A DNA stretch of 5,942 bases from Sphingomonas bacterium (GTDB lineage Bacteria > Pseudomonadota > Alphaproteobacteria > Sphingomonadales > Sphingomonadaceae). The stretch's first letter is position 1, and each line of letters begins with the position of its first letter. The notes beneath the pieces were generated by a model. It was given only the letters and a program-made list of their open reading frames with translations. It searched no databases and was not told the DNA's origin. Below are positions 5,243 to 5,942 of the stretch, piece after piece. The translations under genes and the position numbers were made by a program. Where the stretch lies: positions 1 through 5,942 of the forward strand of contig JAJAYY010000082.1 of assembly GCA_026785965.1 (NCBI GenBank). Reading direction: 5' to 3'.

Positions 5243-5942
5243 ATGGTCGAAGACGAGCCGATGAACACCGAAAGCGTCGGTCAGCGATTGCGCGCTGCAC
5301 GCGAGGCCAAGGGCATGTCGATCGAGGATGTGGCGGCGTCGACGCGGATCCCGACGCGCCATTTGTTGAGCCTTGAGGAAAGCGAATGGGACAAGCTTCC
5401 CGCGCCGACCTACAGCGTCGGCTTCGCCAAGAATAATGCCGCCGCGGTCGGGCTCGACAAGGCCGAGATATCCGATCAATTGCGCGGCGAAATGGGCAGC
5501 GTCCTGCCGGCCCATTACACCACCGCGCCCGAGAATTTCGAACCGCTCGATTCGGACCGCTCGATGCCCAAGGGAATCGTGTTCGGGGCGATCGCCGCGG
5601 TGATCGCGATCGTGCTGCTGCTGAGCTGGCTGAGCAACCGCGAGCTCAAAAGCGACGATGCGACCTCGATCGCGGCGACCGACAATGTCGCCGCCGCGTC
5701 GGCCACCAATCCGGTCGGTGCGCCCGCGGTGGTGATCACCGCCAATGAAGCGGTGTGGATCGAGGTCCGTGACGGAGCGACGATCCTCAAGCAAGGCGAG
5801 CTTGCCGCCGGGCAGAGCTTCGAGGTGCCGACAAGTGCCGCCGCGCCGCAGCTGACCACCGCCAAGCCCGAAGCGCTGCGCATTTCGGTCGGCACCGCCG
5901 ATGCCCCGGCCGTCGGGCCAGCCGGAACGCGTATCGCCAATG
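5243..5942 (+). CDS. rodZ: RodZ-like protein: cytoplasmic helix-turn-helix, one membrane span, DUF4115-type periplasmic domain (3' end beyond window)
   Basis: Probable member of the RodZ family, bitopic membrane proteins that bind MreB and help maintain cell shape. The first 233 residues are present and the frame is open to the window edge. An HTH_25/Xre-type domain spans about 11-75 (VGQRLRAAREAKGMSIEDVA, then TRIPTRHLLSLEESEWDKLPAPTYSVGF). Two aromatics four residues apart, Y57 and F61, sit where RodZ proteins contact MreB, but the usual aromatic in the following R-N-Y-A segment is replaced (KNNAA). A single hydrophobic span covers about 111-130 (GIVFGAIAAVIAIVLLLSWL), preceded by K110 and followed by R133, consistent with N-in/C-out topology. 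An Ala/Thr-rich linker leads to a beta-rich domain from about 162 (VVITANEAVWIEVRDGATILKQGEL) typical of DUF4115. AGGGG at 5232-5236 supports this start; ATG codon 7 is a weaker alternative. Similar HTH-membrane proteins with regulatory roles cannot be excluded, so the symbol is by family resemblance. Confidence 0.85.
   Translation, partial: MVEDEPMNTESVGQRLRAAREAKGMSIEDVAASTRIPTRHLLSLEESEWDKLPAPTYSVGFAKNNAAAVGLDKAEISDQLRGEMGSVLPAHYTTAPENFEPLDSDRSMPKGIVFGAIAAVIAIVLLLSWLSNRELKSDDATSIAATDNVAAASATNPVGAPAVVITANEAVWIEVRDGATILKQGELAAGQSFEVPTSAAAPQLTTAKPEALRISVGTADAPAVGPAGTRIAN

Noticed and set aside
2800..5268. 822-codon open frame on the minus strand opposite ptsP
   Set aside because: It runs antisense to a fully conserved ptsP, and its translation is Arg/His/Pro/Gln-rich low-complexity sequence with no recognisable domain. 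Long antisense frames like this arise from strong G/C third-position bias, which removes stop codons.
5195..5794. 199-codon minus-strand open frame opposite the RodZ-like gene
   Set aside because: The plus strand has a coherent HTH, membrane span and DUF4115 order with a good ribosome site; the minus-strand product is a biased Arg/Gly/Asp shadow.
1..5942. Mobile elements, CRISPR arrays, tRNA/rRNA genes, toxin-antitoxin or defence genes
   Set aside because: All sequence apart from short gaps (55, 1, 49 and 76 bp) is explained by five conserved core genes. I saw no direct repeats of CRISPR type, no transposase motifs and no structural RNA signatures.

Overview
The window is an ordinary core-genome stretch from a high-GC alphaproteobacterium, most likely in the Sphingomonadaceae. 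Three things suggest this: the strong G/C bias at third codon positions, the protein sequences (a GAF-fused EI-Ntr, a two-ACT-domain aspartokinase, an alpha-type RodZ-like protein), and the gene order ubiG / lysC / ptsP, which as I recall recurs in alphaproteobacteria. The taxonomic call is an inference from protein character, not a search result. There are no mobile elements, CRISPR arrays, tRNA or rRNA genes, or obvious transferred DNA.

Layout. At the left edge the minus strand carries the first 169 codons of ubiG (ubiquinone O-methyltransferase), which runs off the window. A gap of only 55 bp separates it from a divergent plus-strand run of three genes: lysC (aspartokinase, 563-1792); a flavin-dependent TIM-barrel enzyme of the nitronate monooxygenase/FabK family (1794-2852), one base after the lysC stop; and ptsP (2902-5166, PEP-protein phosphotransferase of the nitrogen PTS), 49 bp further on. 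A 76-bp gap holding a GC-rich hairpin and a TTGACA hexamer precedes the last gene. That gene is a RodZ-like HTH/transmembrane protein starting at 5243 and cut off by the right edge after 233 codons.

How the genes may work together. LysC commits aspartate to lysine, threonine, methionine and diaminopimelate synthesis. PtsP starts the regulatory phosphorelay PtsP > NPr > EIIA-Ntr, which reports nitrogen and carbon status. Their co-orientation suggests coordinated amino-acid/nitrogen control. The oxidoreductase between them is tightly coupled to lysC but has no settled substrate. RodZ-like proteins connect the cell-shape cytoskeleton to the membrane. UbiG belongs to ubiquinone synthesis and is transcribed away from the others.

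I see no new multi-gene system. The points most worth a second look are: a well-formed internal start in lysC that would make a separate regulatory beta subunit; FabK-like signature motifs in the oxidoreductase; a ptsP start with no Shine-Dalgarno sequence and a promoter-like element placed for leaderless initiation; an altered loop around the PtsP phospho-histidine; and a hairpin overlapping a -35-like element before the RodZ-like gene.
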